Below the pieces are notes generated by a model. It did no database searches. It was not told the DNA's origin and was given only the letters and a program-made list of their open reading frames with translations. A stretch of DNA of 5,842 nucleotides from Flavobacteriales bacterium (lineage in GTDB: Bacteria > Bacteroidota > Bacteroidia > Flavobacteriales > BACL11), in contig JABJNS010000042.1 of the NCBI GenBank assembly GCA_018664745.1, positions 1-5,842 on the forward strand, given 5' to 3'. The position numbers were made by a program, and so were the translations under genes. Numbering within the stretch: the stretch's first letter is position 1; each line of letters opens with the position of its first letter. This document shows, piece by piece, positions 1-5,842 of the stretch.

Positions 1-513
1 ATCAAAAGCTTCACCTGCTGCATCATCAATAGTTGTACCTATAACCTCCATTTTATTAGGGCTATCAACTTGTACAATTTGAGTATGACCGCCTGAAACG
101 GTAAGGCATAAAAATGGGAATTGAGGCATTGTTTCTTCCTCATCTATAAAGTGAGAAAGGATATGGCCTTGCATATGGTTTACGGCTATAAGCGGAATAT
201 CCATTCCCATAGCAAAGGATTTTGAAAAAGAACTTCCTACTAAAAGGGAACCTAAAAGTCCAGGTCCTTTAGTAAAAGCAATAGCGGTAATATCTTCTTT
301 ATTTATATTTGCCTTTTTGATAGCAGCATCTACTACAGGAATAATGTTTTGTTGATGCGCTCTTGAAGCAAGTTCAGGTACAACTCCACCATATTGGGTA
401 TGTACTTCTTGGTTAGCTACTATATTAGATAGTATTTTTTGTCCTTGTAAAATAGCAGCAGAAGTATCATCACAAGATGATTCTATTCCTAAAATTAAAG
501 GCGTTTTATTCAT
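1..513 (-). CDS. tsaD: tRNA N6-threonylcarbamoyladenosine synthase TsaD, N-terminal half (cut by window edge)
   Basis: TsaD transfers the threonylcarbamoyl group from threonylcarbamoyl-AMP to A37 of ANN-decoding tRNAs (t6A), working with TsaB and TsaE in the cytoplasm. I translated 171 codons by hand. Visible ASKHA/Kae1 motifs are [12 protein letters not shown] (residues 9-20), [11 protein letters not shown] (83-93), the metal-binding HMQGH (H113 and H117), [10 protein letters not shown] (138-147) and [12 protein letters not shown] (160-171), where the window ends. Family members are about 335-340 residues, so about half is missing; this is an edge effect, not damage. The ATG at 513 is the first possible start because an in-frame TAG (514-516) directly precedes it. 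The start overlaps the ribBA stop by 8 nt (ATGAATAA), which suggests translational coupling. Identity is secure. Confidence 0.96.
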   Translation of the reverse strand, partial: MNKTPLILGIESSCDDTSAAILQGQKILSNIVANQEVHTQYGGVVPELASRAHQQNIIPVVDAAIKKANINKEDITAIAFTKGPGLLGSLLVGSSFSKSFAMGMDIPLIAVNHMQGHILSHFIDEEETMPQFPFLCLTVSGGHTQIVQVDSPNKMEVIGTTIDDAAGEAFD

Positions 514-1717
514 CTAGTTTTTTGAATGAATGCCCTAATTTATCTCTTTTAGTTTTTAGATAAAATTCATTATGGATATTAGAATCTATTTCAAGTGCTA
601 CACTTTCAACTATTTCAATTCCATACCCCATCAGTCCAACTCTTTTTTTAGGGTTATTGCTCAGTAATCTGATTTTAGTTACTTCCATAGCTCTTAATAT
701 TTGTGCGCCAACACCATAGTCTCTATCGTCAGCATTAAATCCTAAGTCAGCATTTGCCTGAACTGTATCACGTCCTTTTTCTTGTAATTCGTAAGCCTTT
801 AATTTGTTAAGTAATCCTATTCCTCTTCCTTCTTGATTCATGTAGACTAATACTCCTTTTCCATCTGTCTCAATTTGTTGTAATGCTGATTGTAATTGGT
901 GTCCACAATCACATCTGCAAGAACCAAATATATCGCCTGTCATACAAGATGAGTGTACTCTTACAAGTACATCTTCATCCTTTTTCCATTCTCCTTTATA
1001 TACAACTAGATGTAGCTGTCCATTAGTAGTTTGCTTGAAGGCTTTCATCTTAAAATCACCATAATCAGTTGGTAATTGTATGTCAGCTTCTTCAGTAATA
1101 AGAGATTCATTTTTTATTCTATATTCAATTAAATCTTTAATTGTAATGAATTTTAAATCAAACTTCTTAGCAATTTTGTGTAATTCTGGCGTTCTGGCCA
1201 TTGAACCATCTTCATTCAATATCTCAACAATAACTCCAGCAGGTTCTAGTCCTGCAAGTCTAGCTAAATCAACTGCTGCTTCAGTATGTCCTGCTCTTCT
1301 TAATACTCCTCCTTTTCGTGCTTTTAAGGGGAAAATATGACCAGGTTTTCCTAGCTCAGCAGGGTTGATGTTTGGGTCAACAAGTGCCTTTACTGTTTTT
1401 GCTCTATCTGATGCCGAAATTCCAGTGGTACAACCATGTCCCATCAAATCAACTGAAATGGTAAAAGGCGTTTCATAGGCAGCTGTATTTTTCCCAATCA
1501 TCAGTTCCAACCCTAATTCTTGACATCTGCTTTCAAGTAGAGGTGTACAAATTAAACCTCTACCATGTGTTGCCATGAAATTAATCATTTCAGGAGTTGC
1601 CATTTCAGCAGCAGCTACAAAATCACCTTCATTTTCTCTGTTTTCATCATCAATAACGATAACGACTTTCCCTGCTTTAATATCCTGAATTGCTTCTTCT
1701 ATAGTGTTGAAACTCAT
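506..1717 (-). CDS. ribBA: RibBA: 3,4-dihydroxy-2-butanone-4-phosphate synthase / GTP cyclohydrolase II
   Basis: This bifunctional cytoplasmic enzyme makes both precursors of riboflavin: the four-carbon unit from ribulose 5-phosphate (RibB domain, about residues 1-200) and the pyrimidine from GTP (RibA domain, about 207-400). The RibB half carries the acidic loop RENEGDF (27-33), C57 in [22 protein letters not shown] (140-156, with H144) and E165. The RibA half carries the zinc cysteines C258, C269 and C271, [10 protein letters not shown] (294-303) and LLSNNPKK (351-358). Length (403) is normal. Both halves look intact, unlike the degenerate RibA half known in some proteobacterial RibBA proteins. 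The ATG at 1717 is the first possible start, since an in-frame TAA lies at 1727-1729. It follows the permease gene by 32 nt, with a candidate own promoter in that gap, and overlaps tsaD. The short leader leaves no room for an FMN riboswitch. Confidence 0.97.
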   Translation of the reverse strand: MSFNTIEEAIQDIKAGKVVIVIDDENRENEGDFVAAAEMATPEMINFMATHGRGLICTPLLESRCQELGLELMIGKNTAAYETPFTISVDLMGHGCTTGISASDRAKTVKALVDPNINPAELGKPGHIFPLKARKGGVLRRAGHTEAAVDLARLAGLEPAGVIVEILNEDGSMARTPELHKIAKKFDLKFITIKDLIEYRIKNESLITEEADIQLPTDYGDFKMKAFKQTTNGQLHLVVYKGEWKKDEDVLVRVHSSCMTGDIFGSCRCDCGHQLQSALQQIETDGKGVLVYMNQEGRGIGLLNKLKAYELQEKGRDTVQANADLGFNADDRDYGVGAQILRAMEVTKIRLLSNNPKKRVGLMGYGIEIVESVALEIDSNIHNEFYLKTKRDKLGHSFKKLDE

Positions 1718-1734
1718 ATTGTAAATTTATGGGG

Positions 1735-1742
1735 CAAAAATA
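1735..1742 (-). promoter_or_regulatory. Candidate -7 element for ribBA (TATTTTTG)
   Basis: On the minus strand TATTTTTGC matches the Bacteroidota -7 consensus TAnnTTTG and ends 17 nt before the ribBA ATG, giving a short leader of roughly ten bases. No clear -33 TTTG is visible at the expected distance, and the region is AT-rich, so a chance match is possible. If real, ribBA-tsaD can be transcribed separately from the permease gene. Confidence 0.45.
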
Positions 1743-1749
1743 CTAAGAT

Positions 1750-3138
1750 TTACTGTATTTTTCTCTTTTTAATGAATTGATTAACGCTTTTTAATAAAGA
1801 GCTAAAATCAAATAGTTGAGCATCATTTTTAGCCTTATAAATTAAAAATAAAGCAATGGGTGCAAATACTATATTTGCTAACCATATACCTTTATAAGCT
1901 TCTATGGTTAGTTCTTTTGCTGATTTTTCACCAATTGTATTTAATACATGAAAAAAAACAAAAAATAATACTGAAACTAATACAGGTAAGCCAAAACCAC
2001 CTTTCCTTATGATTGATCCTAATGGTGCTCCAATCAAAAATAAAAGTAAGCAAGCTATAGCTAAGCTAATTTTTCTATGCCATTCAATATTATGCTTAGT
2101 AATAATTATTTTACGATATTCTAAATCATTCTTATTTGATTTTGCTATTGATTTTAAGGTTTGTATTTTGTTTATAGCAATATCATATTGCTGTTTCTTT
2201 TTTATAGTGGTAAGGTCTTCAGAATTGACTAAGCTATCTGTTTGAGAATTATGTCTGTATTTATCAGTAATATTTTTAGTAAATGTTCCTTTTCTCTCTT
2301 CAAATTTAGCGTATAATGAGTCAATAGCAGTTGCTAATTGCTGATTACTTAGCATTGCATAATGGCCTTTATACAGTGTCTCACTATTATTTATTGTGCT
2401 AAAACTAGATAAGTCAAAACGGATTAAATCCTCTTTAAAATGAGTAGTTCGATAGGGGTTGGATCCGTTTCTTTTCTTTTCAGGAATATCAATATAGGAA
2501 TGACCATTATATAAAATGAGTTCCAAAAACTTTTCATCTTTTGTTAATTGCATTATTCCGCTTTTGGAAATTATAACTTTATCATTCCCATTCTTAGCTG
2601 TATGGTCATAAATGATAATATCATTTAAGGTTTTTCCGTCAGCATCCTTTTCAGCTACTTTTATACTGAACCCTTCAATATCTTTATAAAAAATTCCTTC
2701 TTTAATATTAAGTGCTGGTTTTTTCTTTTGAATATCATAAATCATACTTCCATTCTTAAGATTTGCAATGGGCATTACATAATTTGAAAATAAGAAAGAA
2801 CCATAACTTATAATAATTACAAATATAGTAAGAGGAAAAAGGATTCTAATTAATGAAATTCCTGAAGATTTTAAAGCAACTAATTCATAGTTTTCACCTA
2901 GTTTTCCAAATACCATTACTGATGCAATTAGCATAGCAATAGGGAGTGCAACTGGCACAAAACGAGCAGAGGCATAAAAAATAAGCTCAGCTATTTGAGT
3001 AAATTCAAGTCCTTTTCCGACTAGATCATCAACATACTTCCAAAGGAATTGCATAAGCAATATGAAAATGGCAATAAAGAATGTTGCTATAAAAGGACCT
3101 AAAAATGATTTTATTAGGAAAAGGTGTAGCCGTTTCAT
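1750..3138 (-). CDS. LptF/LptG-family lipopolysaccharide export permease
   Basis: LptF and LptG form the inner-membrane part of the LptB2FG transporter, which extracts lipopolysaccharide and passes it to LptC and the periplasmic bridge. The 462-residue protein has the family layout: three N-terminal membrane segments (about 11-33, 58-78, 98-118), a large periplasmic region (about 120-350) and three C-terminal segments (about 356-372, 382-402, 416-434). Family signatures include the ARFVPVALPIAMLIA stretch near TM2, the cytoplasmic GKLGENYELVALKSSGIS (78-95), which contacts the ATPase in known LptF/G, and GAPLGSIIRKGGFG (370-383). It is about 100 residues longer than E. coli LptF or LptG; the extra length is mostly a polar, probably helical stretch at about 250-350. 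An in-frame TAA at 3151-3153 supports the ATG at 3138. I cannot tell LptF from LptG, so no symbol is given. It lies 19 nt after the START-like gene, probably in the same transcript. Confidence 0.93.
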   Translation of the reverse strand: MKRLHLFLIKSFLGPFIATFFIAIFILLMQFLWKYVDDLVGKGLEFTQIAELIFYASARFVPVALPIAMLIASVMVFGKLGENYELVALKSSGISLIRILFPLTIFVIIISYGSFLFSNYVMPIANLKNGSMIYDIQKKKPALNIKEGIFYKDIEGFSIKVAEKDADGKTLNDIIIYDHTAKNGNDKVIISKSGIMQLTKDEKFLELILYNGHSYIDIPEKKRNGSNPYRTTHFKEDLIRFDLSSFSTINNSETLYKGHYAMLSNQQLATAIDSLYAKFEERKGTFTKNITDKYRHNSQTDSLVNSEDLTTIKKKQQYDIAINKIQTLKSIAKSNKNDLEYRKIIITKHNIEWHRKISLAIACLLLFLIGAPLGSIIRKGGFGLPVLVSVLFFVFFHVLNTIGEKSAKELTIEAYKGIWLANIVFAPIALFLIYKAKNDAQLFDFSSLLKSVNQFIKKRKIQ

Positions 3139-3157
3139 AAAGAAAATAAATTAAAAA

Positions 3158-3544
3158 TTATGAACCAATTGCTCTTTTCAGCTGGCTAATTTGTTTTTCC
3201 CATAGTTGAGATTGTTCTTCTTGCTCTTGCGCATCTTCTGCAAAATCAGTAATAATTAAAGATACATCTGATGTCATTTCATCAATTTGAATGAAGAACT
3301 CAAAATAATCTTCTTTTGTATCATTTTCTTCCCATTTAAACCTAATAAACTGGTTGGTTTTTAATTTTAATAATTTAGCATCTTGCTCGCTTCCATCCCA
3401 AAAGAAGGTAAAAACCTTATCCTTTATTACCACATCATCAGCAAACCATTCAGCTAGTCCACTAGCAGTGCTAAGCCGTTTGTACAATATATTCACTGAG
3501 GAATTTATTGGGAATTCTAATGTGTATTTTGTTAAATCTGACAT
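3158..3544 (-). CDS. START-like domain protein (SRPBCC/AHSA1-type fold), function unknown
   Basis: This is a 128-residue soluble protein without signal peptide or membrane segment. It resembles the small START-like proteins common in Bacteroidota. Features I recognise are the early LEFPINSS strand (9-16), SGLAEWFADDV (28-38), FTFFWDGSEQDAKLL (45-59), FIRFKWEE (66-73), YFEFFIQIDEMTSDVSLIITDF (80-101) and a C-terminal amphipathic helix (about 110-126), which together suggest a helix-grip fold with a hydrophobic pocket. The ligand is unknown. An in-frame TAA at 3551-3553 makes the ATG at 3544 the first start. A near-consensus promoter lies just upstream, so this is probably the first gene of the run leading into the lipopolysaccharide permease. 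A lipid-related role is tempting because of that neighbour and the fold, but it is inference only. Confidence 0.88.
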   Translation of the reverse strand: MSDLTKYTLEFPINSSVNILYKRLSTASGLAEWFADDVVIKDKVFTFFWDGSEQDAKLLKLKTNQFIRFKWEENDTKEDYFEFFIQIDEMTSDVSLIITDFAEDAQEQEEQSQLWEKQISQLKRAIGS

Positions 3545-3564
3545 ATAAATTTAATGTGCTGTCG

Positions 3565-3573
3565 GCAAATATA
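3565..3573 (-). promoter_or_regulatory. Promoter -7 element for the START-like gene and permease (TATATTTGC)
   Basis: TATATTTGC on the minus strand is an exact match to the Bacteroidota TAnnTTTG -7 consensus and lies 20 nt before the ATG at 3544. The -33 region is only a T-rich run (TTTTTTAC), not a clear TTTG. There is no Shine-Dalgarno sequence in the leader, as is usual in this phylum. Confidence 0.7.
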
Positions 3574-3618
3574 CCCTTATTTTAAGTAAAAAATTATCTC
3601 TTAAAAATTTATTTTAAA

Positions 3619-3636
3619 AATGTAGTAAATTACATT
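3619..3636. repeat. Inverted repeat AATGTA-N6-TACATT between divergent promoters
   Basis: Perfect 6-bp arms AATGTA (3619-3624) and TACATT (3631-3636) flank the spacer GTAAAT. The repeat lies about 20 bases before the tRNA -7 element and about 45 bases behind the minus-strand promoter. It could be a regulator site covering the tRNA -33 region, but short AT-rich palindromes are frequent by chance in DNA of this composition. Confidence 0.35.
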
Positions 3637-3655
3637 CTATAATAAGTGAAAATAA

Positions 3656-3664
3656 TATATTTGC
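3656..3664 (+). promoter_or_regulatory. Promoter -7 element for the tRNA gene (TATATTTGC)
   Basis: TATATTTGC on the plus strand matches the TAnnTTTG consensus exactly and is identical to the divergent element at 3565-3573. It ends 14 nt before the mature tRNA 5' end, leaving a short 5' leader for RNase P to remove. The -33 region holds no clear TTTG. Confidence 0.7.
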
Positions 3665-3678
3665 ACCCTTAAAATTTT

Positions 3679-3752
3679 GGCGTGGTAGCTCAGTTGGTTA
3701 GAGCGCAGGATTCATAACCCTGAGGTCGGGAGTTCAAATCTCCCTCACGCTA
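3679..3752 (+). tRNA. tRNA-Met (anticodon CAT)
   Basis: A full cloverleaf can be drawn. The acceptor arms are 3679-3685 and 3745-3751, with G1-U72 and G7-U66 wobble pairs and discriminator A73 at 3752. The D stem GCTC/GAGC is 3688-3691 with 3701-3704. The anticodon stem is 3706-3710 with 3718-3722, anticodon CAT at 3713-3715, and the innermost pair (31-39) is an A-C mismatch. The variable loop is AGGTC. The T stem GGGAG/CTCCC (3728-3732, 3740-3744) closes loop TTCAAAT. No CCA is encoded, so it must be added after transcription. The paired acceptor end and the broken third G-C pair in the anticodon stem argue for elongator Met rather than initiator. A CAT anticodon could also be tRNA-Ile2 with lysidine at C34; I cannot exclude that from sequence alone. 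Confidence 0.95.
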
Positions 3753-3759
3753 CAAAAAA

Positions 3760-3788
3760 GAAAAGGGAAGCATTTGCTTCCCTTTTTC
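3760..3788. terminator. Hairpin terminator, probably bidirectional
   Basis: AAAAGGGAAGC (3761-3771), loop ATTT, and GCTTCCCTTTT (3776-3786) form a perfect 11-bp stem followed by T-rich sequence on the plus strand. It starts 8 bases after the tRNA. On the minus strand the same stem runs into TTTTCTTTTTTG, and it lies 20 bases after the stop of the esterase-like gene, so it can end both convergent transcripts. Confidence 0.9.
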
Positions 3789-3807
3789 TATGTTTTCTAT
3801 ATTCTAA

Positions 3808-5574
3808 TTACTCAATAATTATTTTTTTCTCTACTGTTCCATCATCATAAATGTAGAAAAGAGGTGTATTCTTTTCTGAGGAAGTTTCCTTCCCTAAGAT
3901 ATTTATGATTTTTTTAATTTTAGTAGTTTTTGAAACTTCATTAATTCCTGTATAGATAAAATTAATGAATGCAGTGTCAGAAACACAATTATTTGCATCA
4001 GTTACAATACACCAATAATTCCCACTAGTGGAAGGAGTAATTATTTGAGAAGATTCTGCTGTACTCCATTCAAATGCAAAAGGGCTAGTTCCTCCAGTTA
4101 CTACAGCTTCTAAGTCATTGGTGGATTGATTTATCTGAACAGTAGAAGCATATACACAACTTCCATCATCACTATTGTTAGCAGGATCATAATTACAAGC
4201 TAAAGCATCAGTACAACCGTAAATACCAAGTACACCAACATTATTTACTAGATTTAATACTTCATAGATTCTAGGGTTTAAGTACCCTTGTACTGTATCT
4301 AAGTACGCATTACCATTTGAAGGAGACATATTTGGGTTTCCTAATATTGAATTAGCAGCACCATATCCAGCAGGAGCACTATTTACAGCTTGGAACATTG
4401 CATCATAAGTTGAGTTGTCCCACCAATCCCATGGTGAACCTTGTTCTTCTTCTAACTCGCCAAAAGCATTTGGAGTAGTAGAAGGAGGAGGTGTTTTAAA
4501 AACATATAAACCTTCTAAACCACCATTGTTTACATTGGCAGCAGTTGTGTAAACATCATTAATTCCTGCTAAAGCAAAAGGGTCATTGTTTAAATATAAG
4601 TTAGAATAACTTTGTACAGTTCTACTTCCCATTACTTCAACAACAAAATCACCAGTTGTAGGAACAATTACATCTCCTGTATCAATTGGTCCATAAGGAT
4701 CGTTTTCACAATGGAAAGATACGATAGGTACATCACCTGCTTGTAACCAAGAAATATCAGCAATAGCACCTCCTAAGTTAAATACCATATTTACATCATT
4801 ACTATAAGTAGGGTTATTAGGAATATTCCATAATTCATCTTGTGCTGTAGGAGAGGCTGCAGCAGGTAACCATGCGGAATCTGTTCCATCAGGGTTTCCA
4901 AAAAATGGAGGATATACATAAGGACTTGGTGGAGTAGTATTGAAATTAATGAATTTAGGAAGCATAAGTTCAGTTGCAGGATCGTCAAGAGTAGAATATC
5001 CTAAAGAGATATATGCTCCAGTTCCTTGTCCTCCTAATACAATTTTAGTTGGGTCAATTCCATGAGGATTTCCATTATCTTCAGTCATTCTCATATATCT
5101 AACCATAGCTTTAGCATCTTGTATTCCTCTGTAAGCAGCTTGCAAAAGAGAGGATGTTCTTACATCTTGATCAGTAGAAGTTGGATTCCATCCTAGTCGA
5201 TTATCCATTGCAACAGCAACATATCCTTTTTTTGCCCATCTTGTACACTGTTCAACTATTGAAAGATCAGTTTTAGATCCTGTAGGCTGACCATTAAGTA
5301 CAGGAGGTAAAAAACTTCCTGTATGTACTAATACAATTACAGGTCGGTTTACAATACTATCTCCTGTAGGTTCATAAATATCACATTTTAAAGTTGCAGG
5401 AACAGGAGGTAAACTTTGCAACATTGGTAATATACTTGTATTAGTTGCATAAGTTACATCAGAAGTAACATTAACTGCAGAAAATACATCATCTAGATAT
5501 CTAGTTTGTGCACTTGCTGTAAAGCTAAAACTGATAAAGGCAATGGCAAGTATCGATTGTAAAGTTGTTTTCAT
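3808..5574 (-). CDS. Secreted esterase-like alpha/beta-hydrolase protein with T9SS type A sorting domain; nucleophile serine missing
   Basis: The 588-residue product starts with a signal peptide (1-22, probable cut ASA/QTRY). Residues about 40-450 follow a carboxylesterase/feruloyl-esterase pattern: LKCDIYEPTG (62-71), VIVLVHTGSF (79-88, replacing HGGGF), GYVAVAMDNRLGWN (117-130), RGIQDAKAMVRYMR (149-162), IVLGGQGTG (178-186) and VPIVSFHCENDP (282-293). The elbow GxSxG reads GQGTG, so the nucleophile position (184) is Gly. The acid D292 is kept, but no His occurs after H288. I therefore infer a non-hydrolytic or altered function. Then come a GCTD...DDGSC motif (453-473), a SprB/PKD-like module (about 478-540, GGTSPFAFEWST and VTDANNC) and a T9SS type A tail (about 544-588, ending YDDGTVEKKIIIE). 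The protein is thus probably exported across the outer membrane and cell-attached or released. An in-frame TAG at 5599-5601 supports the ATG at 5574. The frame is open throughout. The substrate is unknown. Confidence 0.9.
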   Translation of the reverse strand: MKTTLQSILAIAFISFSFTASAQTRYLDDVFSAVNVTSDVTYATNTSILPMLQSLPPVPATLKCDIYEPTGDSIVNRPVIVLVHTGSFLPPVLNGQPTGSKTDLSIVEQCTRWAKKGYVAVAMDNRLGWNPTSTDQDVRTSSLLQAAYRGIQDAKAMVRYMRMTEDNGNPHGIDPTKIVLGGQGTGAYISLGYSTLDDPATELMLPKFINFNTTPPSPYVYPPFFGNPDGTDSAWLPAAASPTAQDELWNIPNNPTYSNDVNMVFNLGGAIADISWLQAGDVPIVSFHCENDPYGPIDTGDVIVPTTGDFVVEVMGSRTVQSYSNLYLNNDPFALAGINDVYTTAANVNNGGLEGLYVFKTPPPSTTPNAFGELEEEQGSPWDWWDNSTYDAMFQAVNSAPAGYGAANSILGNPNMSPSNGNAYLDTVQGYLNPRIYEVLNLVNNVGVLGIYGCTDALACNYDPANNSDDGSCVYASTVQINQSTNDLEAVVTGGTSPFAFEWSTAESSQIITPSTSGNYWCIVTDANNCVSDTAFINFIYTGINEVSKTTKIKKIINILGKETSSEKNTPLFYIYDDGTVEKKIIIE

Positions 5575-5601
5575 AATTATGTAGTATTGATTAGTAATCT
5601 A

Positions 5602-5632
5602 CAATAATACGAAAAAATTAGTTGAGTTCAAA
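5602..5632 (-). promoter_or_regulatory. Candidate promoter for the esterase-like gene (TTTG-N19-TATTATTG)
   Basis: On the minus strand TTTG (5629-5632) is followed after 19 bases by TATTATTG (5602-5609), one mismatch from TAnnTTTG at the spacing known for Bacteroidota sigma factor. The -33 part lies inside the last codons of the receptor gene. The gene may therefore have its own transcript, although read-through from the receptor is also possible; no terminator is seen in the 43-nt gap. Confidence 0.45.
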
Positions 5633-5842
5633 TAGGAGGGAGCAATAAGTCATTCTTCCTATGTATGGACCTCCATAAACTTCATAATGCTTATTGTTAA
5701 GTACATTGGATGAACCTACTTTTAAAGTAGCATTTAGTTCAGGTAGTTTTTTACTTACTTGTACATCAACCAAATCATAGGTAGGCACATCTCCTGTAAA
5801 CTGAGGAGAACCTTCATAAGTAAAACCTTCCACCCATTTGTA
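5618..5842 (-). CDS. TonB-dependent outer-membrane receptor, C-terminal end (cut by window edge)
   Basis: The frame is open to the right edge and its beginning lies outside the window; 74 codons are visible, starting with YKWVEGF. There is no real start here: the GTG at 5831-5833 is an internal valine. The fragment shows the last strands of a TonB-dependent receptor barrel: FTGDVPTYDLVDVQVSKKLP, then LKVGSSNVLNNKHYEVYGGPYIGRM, then a final strand ending SLLFELN. The pattern asNvlNn.y..v.GgP.iGR.yy.SL.fel is typical of Bacteroidota receptors. Such proteins take up siderophores, vitamins or oligomers using TonB energy; the substrate cannot be told from this end. The stop lies 43 nt before the start of the esterase-like gene on the same strand, so the two could be linked in function. 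Confidence 0.85.
   Translation of the reverse strand, partial: YKWVEGFTYEGSPQFTGDVPTYDLVDVQVSKKLPELNATLKVGSSNVLNNKHYEVYGGPYIGRMTYCSLLFELN

Noticed and set aside
1080..1340. Plus-strand open frame of 86 codons inside ribBA
   Set aside because: It lies fully opposite the conserved RibB coding sequence and its product resembles nothing known; it is a shadow frame. The same applies to plus-strand frames at 1565-1780, 2009-2245 and 3354-3548.
1718..1749. Possible FMN riboswitch before ribBA
   Set aside because: The gap is only 32 nt and contains a -7-like element; the FMN aptamer needs over 100 nt and none of its conserved segments is visible.
3679..3788. tRNA 3' end as a mobile-element attachment site
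   Set aside because: No integrase, no direct repeat of the tRNA end and no shift in gene character is visible; the tRNA is followed at once by a terminator.
4791..4988. Minus-strand 65-codon frame within the esterase-like gene
   Set aside because: It is a different reading frame inside a clear, continuous coding sequence, with no recognisable domain or start context.
5023..5040. Frameshift or read error explaining the missing GxSxG serine
   Set aside because: The reading frame matches the family on both sides (IVLGG before, TGAYISLGYS after), so no shift is present, and changing the GGA codon to serine would take more than one base except through an AGY/TCN change of two positions.
1..5842. 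CRISPR array, transposon, phage or defence system
   Set aside because: No regularly spaced repeats, terminal inverted repeats, transposase, integrase or nuclease-like coding sequence was found; the content is housekeeping and envelope genes.

Overview
The window looks like chromosomal DNA from a marine-type member of the Bacteroidota, most likely order Flavobacteriales. Four things point there: AT-rich composition; promoter -7 elements of the TAnnTTTG type with no Shine-Dalgarno sequences upstream of the starts; a secreted protein ending in a type IX secretion (T9SS) type A sorting domain; and a TonB-dependent receptor end. The host assignment is inference from these traits.

Left block (1-3544, all minus strand, transcribed right to left): a START-like small protein, an LptF/LptG-family lipopolysaccharide-export permease, ribBA (riboflavin precursor synthesis) and the N-terminal half of tsaD (tRNA t6A modification), which runs off the left edge. 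The genes are tightly packed: gaps of 19 and 32 nt, then an 8-nt overlap between ribBA and tsaD. A good promoter precedes the START-like gene and a second candidate sits between the permease and ribBA. This is a housekeeping cluster.

Centre (3545-3807): an AT-rich divergent promoter region with back-to-back TATATTTGC elements and a small inverted repeat between them, then a plus-strand tRNA with anticodon CAT, then a strong hairpin terminator that can also serve the convergent gene on its right.

Right block (3808-5842, minus strand): the C-terminal end of a TonB-dependent outer-membrane receptor, then a 588-residue secreted protein with a carboxylesterase-like alpha/beta-hydrolase domain, a GCTD...DDGSC motif, a SprB/PKD-like module and a T9SS sorting tail. 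The hydrolase domain has glycine where the catalytic serine should be and no histidine after the acid region, so it looks like a non-catalytic esterase relative. That is the most interesting observation here. I found no CRISPR array, insertion sequence, phage gene or defence system, and no gene-free stretch longer than 300 bases.
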